NCBI GenBank assembly: GCA_900318375.1
Contig: ONKG01000018.1
Coordinates: 1-60,622 of the forward strand
Length of the DNA stretch: 60,622 nucleotides
Source: an uncultured Lachnospiraceae bacterium
GTDB taxonomy: Bacteria; Bacillota; Clostridia; Lachnospirales; Lachnospiraceae
Reading direction: 5' to 3'
Below are positions 17,529-25,465 of this stretch, piece after piece. The first letter of the stretch is position 1, and each line of letters opens with the position of its first letter. A program made the position numbers and the translations under genes. The notes under the pieces were generated by a model. It made no database searches and was not told where the DNA came from. It saw only the letters and a list, made by a program, of their open reading frames with translations.

Positions 17529-17650
17529 TACCTGCCGCCTTTATACCTGCAATCTTAATACCTGCCGCCTTTATACCTGCAAATCTTAATACCTGCTGCC
17601 TTTATACCTGCAAATCTTAATACCTGCTGCCTTTATACCTGCAGCAGGTC
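17529..17650. repeat. 31-bp tandem array that includes the stop codon of the HAD gene at 17633
   Basis: On the minus strand the gene ends CTGCAGGTATAA. The block around it (CTGCAGGTATAAAGGCAGCA) is repeated about three more times downstream, each copy bringing in-frame or near-frame TAA codons. Units are 30-31 bp and nearly identical. Confidence 0.85.
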
Positions 17651-18349
17651 CTGCACATAGGCTTTCAGCGCATCGAAGTCCCCGTTCGGATAAACGGATA
17701 TGTCCTCGCCGGCTTTGTTGATGAGACAGTCCGTAAGCAGGAAGACTTTCATGCCCAGCCTTGCGGCAATCATATCTTCTCCCACATCGTTGCCCACCAT
17801 GAGGCATTCCTCCCCCTTCAGTCCCGCCCAGCGGAGCACTTCCCGGTAGTAATCCGGATTCGGCTTGCACCAGCCGATGTTTTCGTAGGTGGTAAAAAAC
17901 TCGAACTCCTCCGCTTCCAAGCCGGTCCAGCTGATGCGTGTCCTGGTCGCGACCTCGGGAAAGAGCGGATTTGTTGCCAGTGCCGCGCGAAGTCCCCGGC
18001 CTTTTATCCAGCGCACCGTCTCCGCTGCTTTGGGATTATAGCCGCAGAACTGCCTGGCGTCATGGAAGTCGTTTGCATAGAATTTGTCGAAAATCGATTT
18101 ATCCTTCAGAGCCTGTTCCCCGTAGATTGAAACGAAATCCTCCCAGAAGGCGTCCTCATTTCTGCAATGCCCGTCATTTTTGACCATTGCCGCAACCCCG
18201 TGCCAGATTGCCTTCACCAGGGATTTCATTTCATATCCGCGGGGCGCGGCTTTTGCCGCAAGCATTTTAAAATAGCCGCTCGTAAATTCCTCCATATCCA
18301 TGGGGAGCAGTGTTCCGTCCAGATCAAACATCACCATTTTTATAGACAT
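17633..18349 (-). CDS. HAD-family hydrolase
   Basis: Motif I MFDLDGTLLP, motif II ALATNPLFP, the motif III lysine in NIGWCKPNPDYY, and motif IV MVGNDVGEDMIAA. The cap is helical (residues 18-110). AGGAGA lies eight bases before the ATG. The 238-residue protein belongs to the broad subfamily I; its substrate cannot be predicted, though relatives dephosphorylate small sugar or nucleotide phosphates. It appears to be a single-gene unit. Its last codons are part of the downstream tandem array, so slippage could change its C-terminus. Confidence 0.85.
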   Translation of the reverse strand: MSIKMVMFDLDGTLLPMDMEEFTSGYFKMLAAKAAPRGYEMKSLVKAIWHGVAAMVKNDGHCRNEDAFWEDFVSIYGEQALKDKSIFDKFYANDFHDARQFCGYNPKAAETVRWIKGRGLRAALATNPLFPEVATRTRISWTGLEAEEFEFFTTYENIGWCKPNPDYYREVLRWAGLKGEECLMVGNDVGEDMIAARLGMKVFLLTDCLINKAGEDISVYPNGDFDALKAYVQDLLQV

Positions 18350-18438
18350 ATAAATCTCCTGTTTTTCAGTACATATAAGTACTCCGTAAAAAGAAATCAG
18401 TACTTGCCGCCCTCGACAAATATGCCGGATTCATTGTC

Positions 18439-18476
18439 AAAAAAGCGCACCGCTGAATGAGGCGATGCTTTTTTTT
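18439..18476 (-). terminator. Terminator of the membrane-anchored protein gene at 18550
   Basis: An imperfect stem (AAAAGCGCACCGC with GGCGATGCTTTT) is flanked by A and T runs on both sides. It ends the minus-strand gene at 18550 and lies just upstream of the next gene start. Confidence 0.65.
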
Positions 18477-18531
18477 GCAGAAATCTGCAGCCCCTGCATA
18501 AATGCCCGCACTGGTTTAATCATGCTGCAGT

Positions 18532-18566
18532 TTAATCGGCATATTCACTTTAATCGGCATATTCAC
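18532..18566. repeat. 18-bp duplication spanning a stop codon
   Basis: The 3' end of the gene at 18550 (AATCGGCATATTCACT on the plus strand) is repeated immediately downstream, including the TAA. Confidence 0.75.
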
Positions 18567-19842
18567 TCAGCATATGCCTCGATCCGTCCGGCAATGTGAG
18601 AAATGCTTCGTTCAGAATAATCTCGAATTCATCGAACATAAAGTAACTGTCTTCATCATGATTTTCTTTCAGGGTTTCCATGGAATCTACCATGATTTTC
18701 AGATAGCAGTTTTCATCCTCATATACAGGCGAAGGTACCCAGCTATCATTCCCGTCTGCGCCTGCAGGACCGGCCTGGATAGTGATGCTGCCGTACATCA
18801 ACCCCATGCCGCCCATGCCCAGCTGAAAGCACTGTCCCTCTGCAAGCGGATAGTCAAACCAGAAGTAGCTGTGGTCTTTACTTTCATCCGGAGAAAAGAT
18901 ATAGGCGATACTTTGAGGAAATGTCAGTTTGAAATTGTAATCATCATTGAAATAGATCAGGGGGTTGTCCGCATAGCGGGAAGACCTGAATTCCGCTGAG
19001 TACATTACCTGATCCAGGGAAATCTCCTGTCCGTCTTTTGTCCGGAAAAATATATTTTCGTCATTTCTGCAGAAATAAAACCAGCAGGAATCAAAAATAT
19101 TATATTCGTCATCCTCTGTGCTGCTCGTGTCATTTGTGTCAAACGCAACTCTTTCATCTTCATTATAGGTCTTATAAAAGGGAATCAGCCAGGCATTTCC
19201 GGGAAGATCGAGTCCGCCTTCCGGCGCCGGCCCCCCTCCTTCCTGTATGGAAAAAACAGGATCTGAACGGTCACCTACATAAAAATCACTTACATATCCT
19301 TCCCCCGACCCCTCAGCGGAAAGACTCCTGGTTTCGAAGGAAAGCTGAGAAAGCTGCTGGGCTTGCGCCGGTACATCAATCTTACTTCCTCCGGGAAGCG
19401 TAAGAGAAATAAGCTCATCCGGATTCCCATCATCCGCAAATTCAGCAGCGCTTGCAGACGCGGTTTTGCCCAGGTCTGCAGAGACGGTTTCATTTTCTTT
19501 TTCCAAAGCGGCGGTTTCACTTTCTTCTTCCGCAGCCGCGGTTTCACTTTCTTCTGCGGCGGATGATCCCATCTGAGGAAGAGTCGGGCTTCCCGCTGAC
19601 TCCTGATCCTTATGACTATTGACTTTTTGTATGATGAGAAGAACCAGCATCCCCGTCAAAAAAGCGAGCAGAATGATTGCGGCCATCACTTTATAGTTCA
19701 TGACAACCCTGCCCTTATCTTCCGCTGCCTGTCCATTTTCCAATGGACCGATACTATTGTCAGAACTCCTGTTGAGACTGCCTTGTTTGTAGAGCGGATC
19801 AAGCTCTCCCTGCCTCTTCTTACCGTCTGTTTTTTTCTGCAT
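18550..19842 (-). CDS. Membrane-anchored extracellular protein of unknown function
   Basis: A 430-residue protein with a charged cytoplasmic segment of about 48 residues, one transmembrane helix (AAIILLAFLTGMLVLLI), a Glu/Ser/Ala-rich stalk at 85-140 with ETAAxEEE repeats, then a globular acidic, aromatic-rich domain (150-430). No catalytic motif was recognised. AAAGGA lies eight bases before the ATG. Its architecture suggests a type II membrane protein with a surface domain, perhaps sensing or binding. The gene stands alone, with its own terminator, next to a MITE upstream. Confidence 0.65.
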   Translation of the reverse strand: MQKKTDGKKRQGELDPLYKQGSLNRSSDNSIGPLENGQAAEDKGRVVMNYKVMAAIILLAFLTGMLVLLIIQKVNSHKDQESAGSPTLPQMGSSAAEESETAAAEEESETAALEKENETVSADLGKTASASAAEFADDGNPDELISLTLPGGSKIDVPAQAQQLSQLSFETRSLSAEGSGEGYVSDFYVGDRSDPVFSIQEGGGPAPEGGLDLPGNAWLIPFYKTYNEDERVAFDTNDTSSTEDDEYNIFDSCWFYFCRNDENIFFRTKDGQEISLDQVMYSAEFRSSRYADNPLIYFNDDYNFKLTFPQSIAYIFSPDESKDHSYFWFDYPLAEGQCFQLGMGGMGLMYGSITIQAGPAGADGNDSWVPSPVYEDENCYLKIMVDSMETLKENHDEDSYFMFDEFEIILNEAFLTLPDGSRHMLSEYAD

Positions 19843-19903
19843 GATATCTTGTCCTTTAAAGATAAAGATCTTCGAAAAATGATCTTCAAGAGTCGTATTA
19901 ATA

Positions 19904-20070
19904 TGATGTTGAGGTCAAAAGGTGGTTAAGGGAACACCGTCTCGTCAAGTTGCACAAACGCCTTGGGCACGCTCTCGCTCTACCCTCGCTGGCAGCGGCC
20001 AAGGCCCTTCGGCTGTTTGTGCAACTTGACGAGACTCAGAGCCATTGGATTCCTTTTGACCTTTACATCA
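19904..20070. mobile_element. MITE-like element, full copy (167 bp)
   Basis: Terminal inverted repeats TGATGTTGAGGTCAAAAGG and, from the other end, TGATGTAAAGGTCAAAAGG. TTAATA is duplicated exactly at both flanks (19898-19903 and 20071-20076). Inside is a long hairpin whose arms are CTCGTCAAGTTGCACAAAC and its complement. It has no transposase; it must be mobilised in trans by an element not in the window. The copy at 7300 is an internal deletion derivative in opposite orientation. Confidence 0.85.
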
Positions 20071-20113
20071 TTAATATTGGAAACAATAATAAAAGGATCC
20101 CGTGTATCCAAAA

Positions 20114-20470
20114 TTACAGTTGTGAGAAACCGAGGATAAAAAACACAAGTAGTAAAGCCATTACAACACATTTTGATATTGCCCTAACATACCATTTTTT
20201 ATTCTTAACTGTGTTTTCCTCTATTTGGCTAATTATGGTCTTGCCTTTTGGTTTTTCCACCGCATTGTCATCAGAAGAATCATTTCCATAAATTGAATTA
20301 CAAAACTCAATAAACTCTCTATCGGCATCGGATAAAGCGGTGTCTGCCTTTTCTTTATAAAAGAAGTTATCAGCTAAAATCAGCGCTTGTTCAAATGATT
20401 CAGCCTTACCGGTTTTCATCAATGCTGCTATATACTTTATGCACTTCGGAACCAGAAATCTTACAGGCAT
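20114..20470 (-). CDS. Small C-tail-anchored membrane protein, hypothetical
   Basis: 118 residues; AAAGGAG lies seven bases before the ATG. The first 60 residues are predicted helical and charged, the middle is polar (GNDSSDDNAVEKPKGK) and the C-terminus is one hydrophobic helix (VVMALLLVFFILGF). No homologue was recognised. Base composition is AT-rich like the prophage genes next to it, so it probably belongs to the integrated element. It lies 62 bases after the ClpP-like gene on the same strand, where a capsid gene would be expected in an intact phage. Confidence 0.6.
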   Translation of the reverse strand: MPVRFLVPKCIKYIAALMKTGKAESFEQALILADNFFYKEKADTALSDADREFIEFCNSIYGNDSSDDNAVEKPKGKTIISQIEENTVKNKKWYVRAISKCVVMALLLVFFILGFSQL

Positions 20471-20531
20471 AATATTCTCCTTTCATGCCATTTCCGTGCA
20501 TGCTGCACGGTCATTGTTATGTGGTTGTGTC

Positions 20532-21206
20532 TCACACGCCAAAGAAGTCCAGATCTTCCAGGAGCGCCTTTTCACGGGACTCCTTCTGTGCCTGCTCTTT
20601 AATGGCCTGGTCGACTTTTTCCATGTCTTCTTTGGTCAGCCGGATGCCGCCAAAGGATGCCGCGATCTGGGCGGTCGGTGCTGTCTCCGGCGTGATACCG
20701 TCCACAAGCTTCAGGCCGATGCACTGGTTTGCAGTGAGCCATGTCTCTTTTTCCATGAGCTTGAGCGCGTCCCTGACAGACATACCGCTCTTCTCTGCAT
20801 AGGCCGCTGCGATCGCATTGTCCGTGGCGGTCAGGCACTGTGCTGCCCGTTCCATGTCGTTATGATTGCCGCTGACATATCCCATGGATGCGCAGTGGAC
20901 CATCATAAGCCCGACAGGTGTGATGTCACAGTGTCCGGCCATTGCGATGAAGGAAGCAGCGCTGCAGGCCTGCCCCGTAATGTGGATACTCACGCGAGGA
21001 TCCCCTCTCAATGCCGAATAGATCTCCTGCCCTGCGGCCACGATCCCGCCCGGACTGTTGATGTAGACATCAAGAGGTTCGTCATGAGCGGCAGCATCAA
21101 TGATGCTCTGCACGTCGCGTGGGCATACACAGTCCCATCCGAGCCAGTCATAAAAGCGCTTGTGCTCATTGAGGACAATGTCGCCGCGGATGTTAATTTT
21201 CGCCAT
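20532..21206 (-). CDS. Phage ClpP-like head maturation (prohead) protease
   Basis: A ClpP-fold serine protease: INSPGGIVAAGQEI, the nucleophile serine in GQACSAASFIAMAG, the histidine in MMVHCAS, and the tail AYAEKSGMSVRDALKLMEKETWLTANQ, typical of HK97-type phage ClpP proteins. It would cut the capsid scaffold. The frame overlaps the portal gene by a few codons; ATG at 21206 gives MAKINIRGDIV, the usual start. The capsid gene that should follow is missing, so the enzyme has no visible substrate here and is probably a relic. Confidence 0.85.
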   Translation of the reverse strand: MAKINIRGDIVLNEHKRFYDWLGWDCVCPRDVQSIIDAAAHDEPLDVYINSPGGIVAAGQEIYSALRGDPRVSIHITGQACSAASFIAMAGHCDITPVGLMMVHCASMGYVSGNHNDMERAAQCLTATDNAIAAAYAEKSGMSVRDALKLMEKETWLTANQCIGLKLVDGITPETAPTAQIAASFGGIRLTKEDMEKVDQAIKEQAQKESREKALLEDLDFFGV

Positions 21207-22068
21207 CGTTTCCGTTTTCTCCTTCCTGGCCATACTGCGTGCCGACCAGCTGAACAGGAATGAAGTTCCCGTTGCCGATCAGGTAGTCCCCGCCGTCAGC
21301 CTTCGACAGGTCAAGATAATCACGCGCCTCGTTGGGTTTGTAGATGAAATTATTAACAGCTTTGGCAAGCGCCTCCATCTGGGAGCCTGTATCTGCTCTC
21401 AGGATGGAGCGGTCGTTGAACTTGTAGTATTTGTTCTCCTCCTGCTCCGCCGGAGTGATCACCTTGCTGTTTATCTCCTGCTCATATTGGATGATCCGGT
21501 ACATGAGCGTATCCACAAGAAAATCCAGCTGCTGCATTTCGGAACTGCTGTAGCTGGATTTCTCATAGTCGTTGATCTGGTTCGGTTTGATACCGAAGGC
21601 TGCTGCAATCTGCAGAGCGCTGTATTTACGCAGTTCATAGAACTGGCTGTCAGCCATGGACATGTTGAGCGGCTGCAGTGTCAGGCCCTGCGGGATGGGT
21701 ACCACCTTGCCGGCATTCTGCGGTGATGTCAGCTGATCCGCAAACTTTGCCTTCAGCTTTTTCACCCTCGACTCATCGAGATCCGTCGAGTACTGCATTA
21801 CCATGGCTGCCGTGACGCCATGCTCAGACATCTTGTTCTGCGTCTCCTGCTGTGCAGAAGCTCCGCCGATGGTATCACGGAGTATGCTTCTTACAGACTC
21901 ACCTGTGATGCCGTTTTTTGAGTACCAAGTCTTGAAGTGCAGGACTTCCTCTGCCCGGAACATGTATGACTGGCCTGACTTGGGGTCTGTGTACTGGTAC
22001 CAGAGCTTCCCGGCACCTCCGAAGATCCCCGCATCGTCCATCCATACTGTCACGGAATCCGGAGCCAT
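21193..22068 (-). pseudogene. HK97-family phage portal protein, 5'-truncated
   Basis: 291 residues match the C-terminal two thirds of portal proteins: PDSVTVWMDDAG, EVLHFKTWYSKNGITGES, then FAALQIAAAFGIKPNQI-like and the tail EQEINSKVITPAEQEE. A complete portal is about 400-450 residues. The frame meets a stop five codons before the first ATG and the homologous sequence ends near 22075-22085, where an unrelated truncated gene starts on the plus strand. Portal proteins form the DNA gate of the phage head. Terminase, which should lie upstream, is absent. Confidence 0.82.
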
Positions 22069-22081
22069 GGGATGCTTCTCT

Positions 22082-22634
22082 TGTTAATAAAACCCATTTT
22101 TCTGCTAATGGAATGATGTTGCTTATCGCTGCAGCAAAATGCACTGCATGCGGAAAAGAATTCTTCTTTACATGTCTCCATAACAATGACCCTGTAGCAA
22201 AGACTGTTTGCCTATATCCTGACAAGCCTTTTACGCCTTATGTAAACGACACGCTGTCAAAGATCTCAGAACGCTTTATAGAAATGTATAATCAAGCTTT
22301 ATTCTCAGAACATGGCGGGAATCTTGATCTTGCAGCCATTGGATACAGAGCTTCTTTAGAAATCCTGGTCAAGGACTATGCGATAAATGAATTAAAAGAG
22401 CCCCCTCAAGATGTTGAAAAGAAATCCCTTTTCTCTGCAATTGGGGACTATCTCCATCAATCGGAACTTATATCCACAGCGGATGTGATTCGCATCCTTG
22501 GAAACGACCACACTCATTACAAAAGAAAATATCCTCAACATGATTTTTCTCTTTTGAAGTACTATATGGAGATTTTCCTGAAGCAGATAGAAGCCGCCTA
22601 CATGATCAATCATCCACCTGTTTCAAGGCCCTGA
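22082..22634 (+). pseudogene. DUF4145-domain protein, N-terminally truncated
   Basis: The conserved part includes CTACGKEFFF (half of a zinc knuckle), then YPDKPFTPYVND, MYNQALFSEHGGNLDLAAIGYRASLE, and IRILGNDHTHYKR, the DUF4145 core pattern. DUF4145 is an uncharacterised HEPN-like domain, often found near phage-related and defence genes. The first zinc half-site and start region are missing; a possible ATG at 22108-22113 lacks a ribosome site. The fragment begins where the portal fragment ends, back to back. Confidence 0.65.
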
Positions 22635-22882
22635 GAGTCAATAGATTGATTCTGTCCATTTAATGGGTCTACTGTGGCGAGAAGATTCCCTTCAAAATCC
22701 CAGTATTGTGTTACTAATCTATTGGGATCTGTATCTTCTCCTGTACCCATAATCGCCTTTGTTTCAATAACTCGGACCACTTTTGCACTGTCAGTTCCTC
22801 TGGGACGGACAGTGCTTTTTTTCTCGTTCCCGATCATCAATTTCAAATTAGCCTCTTCTTCCATTTGCGCCGGCGCAATCAC
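22610..22882 (-). CDS. Small conserved prophage protein, hypothetical
   Basis: 90 residues with a C-terminal block VVRVIETKAIMGTGEDTDP and RLVTQYWDFEGNLLATVDP, a pattern seen in small genes between the repressor region and replication genes of Firmicutes prophages. No function is known. The start may be the ATG six codons in (22864). The gene lies 15 bases after the HTH gene in what would be the early phage operon. Its 3' end overlaps the convergent DUF4145 fragment by 25 bases. Confidence 0.6.
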   Translation of the reverse strand: MIAPAQMEEEANLKLMIGNEKKSTVRPRGTDSAKVVRVIETKAIMGTGEDTDPNRLVTQYWDFEGNLLATVDPLNGQNQSIDSQGLETGG

Positions 22883-22897
22883 ACCAGCTGTGCATTA

Positions 22898-23101
22898 TTA
22901 CCTTTCCTTTGCCATTTTCATCAGGTCTTCCGCAGATAACCCGCGGATCCTGATGATCAGTTTCATTTTGTCCCAGGGGATTACCCCGGGATTCTGGCTC
23001 CACCTGCTTATTGTGCTCTGGTTGACACCTACGCACCTGGCCAGTTCTTTCTGGTTTACCGGGCAGAGCTTTGTTCCAAAAAGCATTTCTGTTGTCGTCA
23101 C
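22898..23101 (-). CDS. Phage helix-turn-helix DNA-binding protein (Cro/XRE-like)
   Basis: 67 residues with a clear HTH: NQKELARCVGVNQSTISRWSQ. The frame opens at 23143, but AGGAGAGGAGG inside it sets the start at GTG 23101, eight bases on. It follows the damaged DUF739 gene on the lytic-side transcript of the element and should act as Cro- or antirepressor-like control. The short C-terminal helix LSAEDLMKMAKER may serve dimerisation. Confidence 0.7.
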   Translation of the reverse strand: MTTTEMLFGTKLCPVNQKELARCVGVNQSTISRWSQNPGVIPWDKMKLIIRIRGLSAEDLMKMAKER

Positions 23102-23169
23102 CCTCTGCCTCCTCTCCTTCTGTGAGTTTCTCTTTACGTTCACTTATAGGCAAATAGTATCTTTATAAG

Positions 23170-23370
23170 TTACTCTTTAGCAAAAAAAATTGATACAGGG
23201 TCCTCGATATGGAGCATATCAATCATAATCTGAATTTCATCACTGCCAAACACTCCATTTTTCATCTTTTCCTAGAATGTTTTTGGCGCTATTCCGATTC
23301 TTTTGGCTACATCCATCTGAGAATACCCATTCTCAACAATTTTTCCGCGTAATTTATCTGTCTTAATCAA
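23170..23370 (-). pseudogene. DUF739-like HTH gene interrupted by an in-frame amber codon
   Basis: A near-perfect AGGAGGT lies seven bases before a TTG start at 23370. The frame reads MIKTDKLRGKIVENGYSQMD, then VAKRIGIAPKTF, a TAG at 23272-23274, and continues EKMKNGVFGSDEIQIMID to a natural TAA at 23170. DUF739 proteins are about 65-residue Cro-like regulators with exactly this layout, so the TAG replaces an internal codon, probably Tyr in relatives. Expression signals are intact. Unless the amber is suppressed, only a 32-residue peptide is made. Confidence 0.75.
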
Positions 23371-23388
23371 GTTATTCACCTCCTTTCT

Positions 23389-23477
23389 GTAACTTGGCAA
23401 GTTACTTGTATATTAACATGATTTTGTAACTTGTCAAGATATTTTTGGTTGTATTTGTAACTTTTTTGTGCTACTAT
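23389..23477. promoter_or_regulatory. Divergent prophage control region with three GTAACTTG-type operators
   Basis: The perfect palindrome GTAACTTGGCAAGTTAC lies at 23389-23405, a near copy GTAACTTGTCAAGATAT at 23426-23442, and a half-site GTAACTTTTTTGTGCTAC at 23457-23474. A plus-strand promoter, TTGTAT and TACTAT 17 bases apart (23449-23477), overlaps the third site. The arrangement matches a lambda-like switch between the repressor gene (plus) and the Cro/DUF739 genes (minus). Confidence 0.75.
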
Positions 23478-23508
23478 TCGTTTACATAGTAGAGAGGAGG
23501 TAGAAGTC

Positions 23509-24132
23509 ATGACAAAAGGTGATAGAATTAAGCATCTTAGAGAAAAAATGGGTCTTAGCCAAGTATCACTTGCTGATAAGATTAATGTTTCAAAGCAGAC
23601 ATTATATAAATACGAAAATGACATTATTACCAATATCCCTTCCGATAAAGTGGAATTAATAGCAGAGGTAACTGGATCCTCACCTGCTTACATCATGGGC
23701 TGGGAAGACTCTTCCATCCCCTCCTACTCCAACGTCCACCCGATCGGCACCCAGAGCCTCCCCGTCCTCGGCTCCGTCGCCTGCGGAGAACCTATATTTA
23801 TGGCTGAAGAAAAGGAATTCTATGTAGACTCCACGACCAACGTACACGCCGACTTCGTCCTGATCGCAAAGGGCGACTCCATGACAGGAGCCCGGATCAA
23901 CGATGGAGACATTGTATTCATCCGACAGCAACCGGAAGTGGAGAATGGAGAGATTGCCGTAGTAGCAATCGACGATGAGGCGACCTTGAAGAGATTCTAT
24001 AAGTATTCGGATGACCTGATTGTCCTGCGGGCAGAGAATCCGGATTATAAAGATATGGTATACACTCCGGAAGACCATAAGGATGTCCGCGTGCTGGGAA
24101 AGGCCGTGGCGTTCCAGAGTGATGTGAGGTGA
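23509..24132 (+). CDS. CI/LexA-like prophage repressor (XRE HTH plus S24 peptidase)
   Basis: 207 residues. Residues 5-60 are an XRE helix-turn-helix (LSQVSLADKINVSKQTLYKYEN). Residues 90-205 form an S24 self-cleaving domain: the scissile Ala-Cys-Gly region is SVACGEP, the nucleophile is in GDSMTGARI, and the lysine in EATLKRFY. DNA damage through RecA should trigger self-cleavage and derepress the element. AGGAGG lies eight bases before the ATG. It presumably binds the GTAACTTG operators just upstream. It is the only intact regulator of the element, so the remaining phage genes may still be under lysogenic control. Confidence 0.92.
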   Translation: MTKGDRIKHLREKMGLSQVSLADKINVSKQTLYKYENDIITNIPSDKVELIAEVTGSSPAYIMGWEDSSIPSYSNVHPIGTQSLPVLGSVACGEPIFMAEEKEFYVDSTTNVHADFVLIAKGDSMTGARINDGDIVFIRQQPEVENGEIAVVAIDDEATLKRFYKYSDDLIVLRAENPDYKDMVYTPEDHKDVRVLGKAVAFQSDVR

Positions 24133-24228
24133 AAGGGAGCATCCAAAAATAGTTAAAATATGCATATTTGCATTTTTGTGCAGGTTGTCAATAGAAAAGG
24201 TATCCACAATTTGATATAGTATAAGCAT

Positions 24229-24360
24229 AGAAACGTCCTTAGAACAGGGACGTAAATCAAACGGTTCAATTGATGATTCTCCCCGTAGAGCGCGGGGAGC
24301 CAAATCAAAAGAATGCTCGATTGATGATTCCCCTATGCTGAGCATGGGGGAATTTTTTTT
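24229..24360 (+). ncRNA. Probable type III antitoxin RNA (tandem pseudoknot-type repeats) with its terminator
   Basis: Two repeat units of 48-51 bases each contain AAATCAAA, about ten variable bases, then ATTGATGATTC. They alternate with hairpins (ACGTCC/GGGACGT, CTCCCC/GGGGAG). ATCAA in the first motif can pair with TTGAT in the second, as in the H-type pseudoknots of ToxI/CptI RNAs. The array ends in CCCCTATGCTGAGCATGGGG plus eight T, a terminator placed directly before the toxin ribosome site. This repeat-terminator-toxin order is the hallmark of type III systems. A TATAGT at 24215 could be the -10 box. Confidence 0.75.
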
Positions 24361-24371
24361 TGGAGGAATAT

Positions 24372-24788
24372 ATGCGCATAATCATTCTGAGTCAGACATT
24401 CTATGCTCGGTATCCGCGAACTGCATTTCCAGAGATACTGGATAAAGACAATCGGCCATACTTTTATTTAACGGTAAAGATAGAGAATCATTCTTTTGCG
24501 ATACCTCTGCGACATCATATTGCGCACCCTTATGCGTTTATGACTATTGGAGATGCTGGTCTTGATTTCACGAAGGCTGTTATCATAGATGATCCATCTG
24601 ATATATCTTCAACAACTGCATGGATCGATACAAATGAGTGGAAGATTTTGAAAAGAAATGAAAACAAAATTTTCTATGAATTTAGAAAATACGTGAGGCA
24701 ATTCAAGCGGGCTTTGGCGAATCCTGTAAATCCCAGAAACCGGCGCATTCTACAATATTCGTCTCTGCAGTATTTTAACCTGGATTAA
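24372..24788 (+). CDS. Type III toxin-antitoxin system toxin, endoribonuclease (CptN/TenpN-like)
   Basis: 138 residues beginning MRIIILSQTFYARYP, with NRPYFYLTVKIENHSFAIPLRHHI, GLDFTKAVIIDD and a C-terminal LQYSSLQYFNLD. This pattern (FAIPxRxxIxH, GLDxxKAVVI) belongs to small toxins related to ToxN/AbiQ. These cut RNA, including their own repeat antitoxin, and are held inactive in an RNA-protein ring. GGAGG lies four to five bases before ATG 24372, immediately after the antitoxin terminator, so toxin mRNA comes from read-through. The exact subfamily is from memory and less certain. Such loci commonly cause abortive infection. Confidence 0.75.
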   Translation: MRIIILSQTFYARYPRTAFPEILDKDNRPYFYLTVKIENHSFAIPLRHHIAHPYAFMTIGDAGLDFTKAVIIDDPSDISSTTAWIDTNEWKILKRNENKIFYEFRKYVRQFKRALANPVNPRNRRILQYSSLQYFNLD

Positions 24789-24826
24789 AAAAACCGCCCG
24801 GCCTGCTATGACAAGTCGAGCGGCTG
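24787..24826 (-). terminator. Hairpin after the toxin gene, minus-strand terminator form
   Basis: CCGCCCGGCCTG and CAAGTCGAGCGG pair better as minus-strand RNA (G-U pairs replace C-A mismatches), followed there by TTTTTTT. A near copy lies after the Abi gene at 26471. It would stop leftward transcription into the toxin gene. Confidence 0.6.
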
Positions 24827-24923
24827 ATACTATAGCATTGCAGTCACTCTCTCCTGACAGATAAGCGACAGGATTCTCTCTGTTGGTGGCAGTTCGATTG
24901 GAAATATAGAAAAGGAGATTATT

Positions 24924-25361
24924 ATGAAAAACGCAAAAGAAGATCCAAACTGTGTTGGAAGGATAATACGTATATTGAGTAAAAAATCCGTGATTATTTC
25001 CGCCACATCGAATGACGTCAAAGTAGGTGATATTTTATCTGTATACCAAATATCTGACGAAATTTTCGATTTAGACGGGAAATCACTGGGGCCCATGATC
25101 TTCGACAAAGATAGATTAGTAGTAAAACAAACGACCGCACATTATTCGTTATGTGAGAAAAAGGATTTTATTACCCAAAGAAACAAAGCATTTTGGGGCG
25201 TATCCAGAGCGATATCAGCTTTAGCTACATCCCCTCTTCTCGAAGGGTATGAAGAGGAAGAAAATCCTCTCTATGTTGACGAGAATGACATACAGCCACT
25301 CGAAATAGAACTAGATTCAGTTATCCATTTGGGTGATCCAGTAAGGGTGTTGCCCAATTGA
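24924..25361 (+). CDS. Unknown protein with a FlgT-C-like beta domain, partner of the Abi gene
   Basis: 145 residues, AAAGGAG seven bases before the ATG. The segment CVGRIIRILSKKSVIISAT, then VKVGDILSVYQISDEIFDLDGKSLG, resembles the small OB-like beta domain found at the C-terminus of FlgT and in many uncharacterised proteins. The second half (DFITQRNKAFWGVSRAIS onward) is acidic and ends VRVLPN. No enzyme motif was seen. It lies directly before the Abi_2 gene, with the same strand and composition, so the two are likely co-expressed. The role is unknown; a sensor or regulator for Abi is an inference from position only. Confidence 0.55.
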   Translation: MKNAKEDPNCVGRIIRILSKKSVIISATSNDVKVGDILSVYQISDEIFDLDGKSLGPMIFDKDRLVVKQTTAHYSLCEKKDFITQRNKAFWGVSRAISALATSPLLEGYEEEENPLYVDENDIQPLEIELDSVIHLGDPVRVLPN

Positions 25362-25465
25362 CAACCTTAATTTGCAATGGTAAGATTGACTCAATTGAGA
25401 GGCTACCGCACAAGGAGGCCAAGAAGAGAGCTCTTCTTACCACGTGTAAGGAGGGCTCTTTCTTT

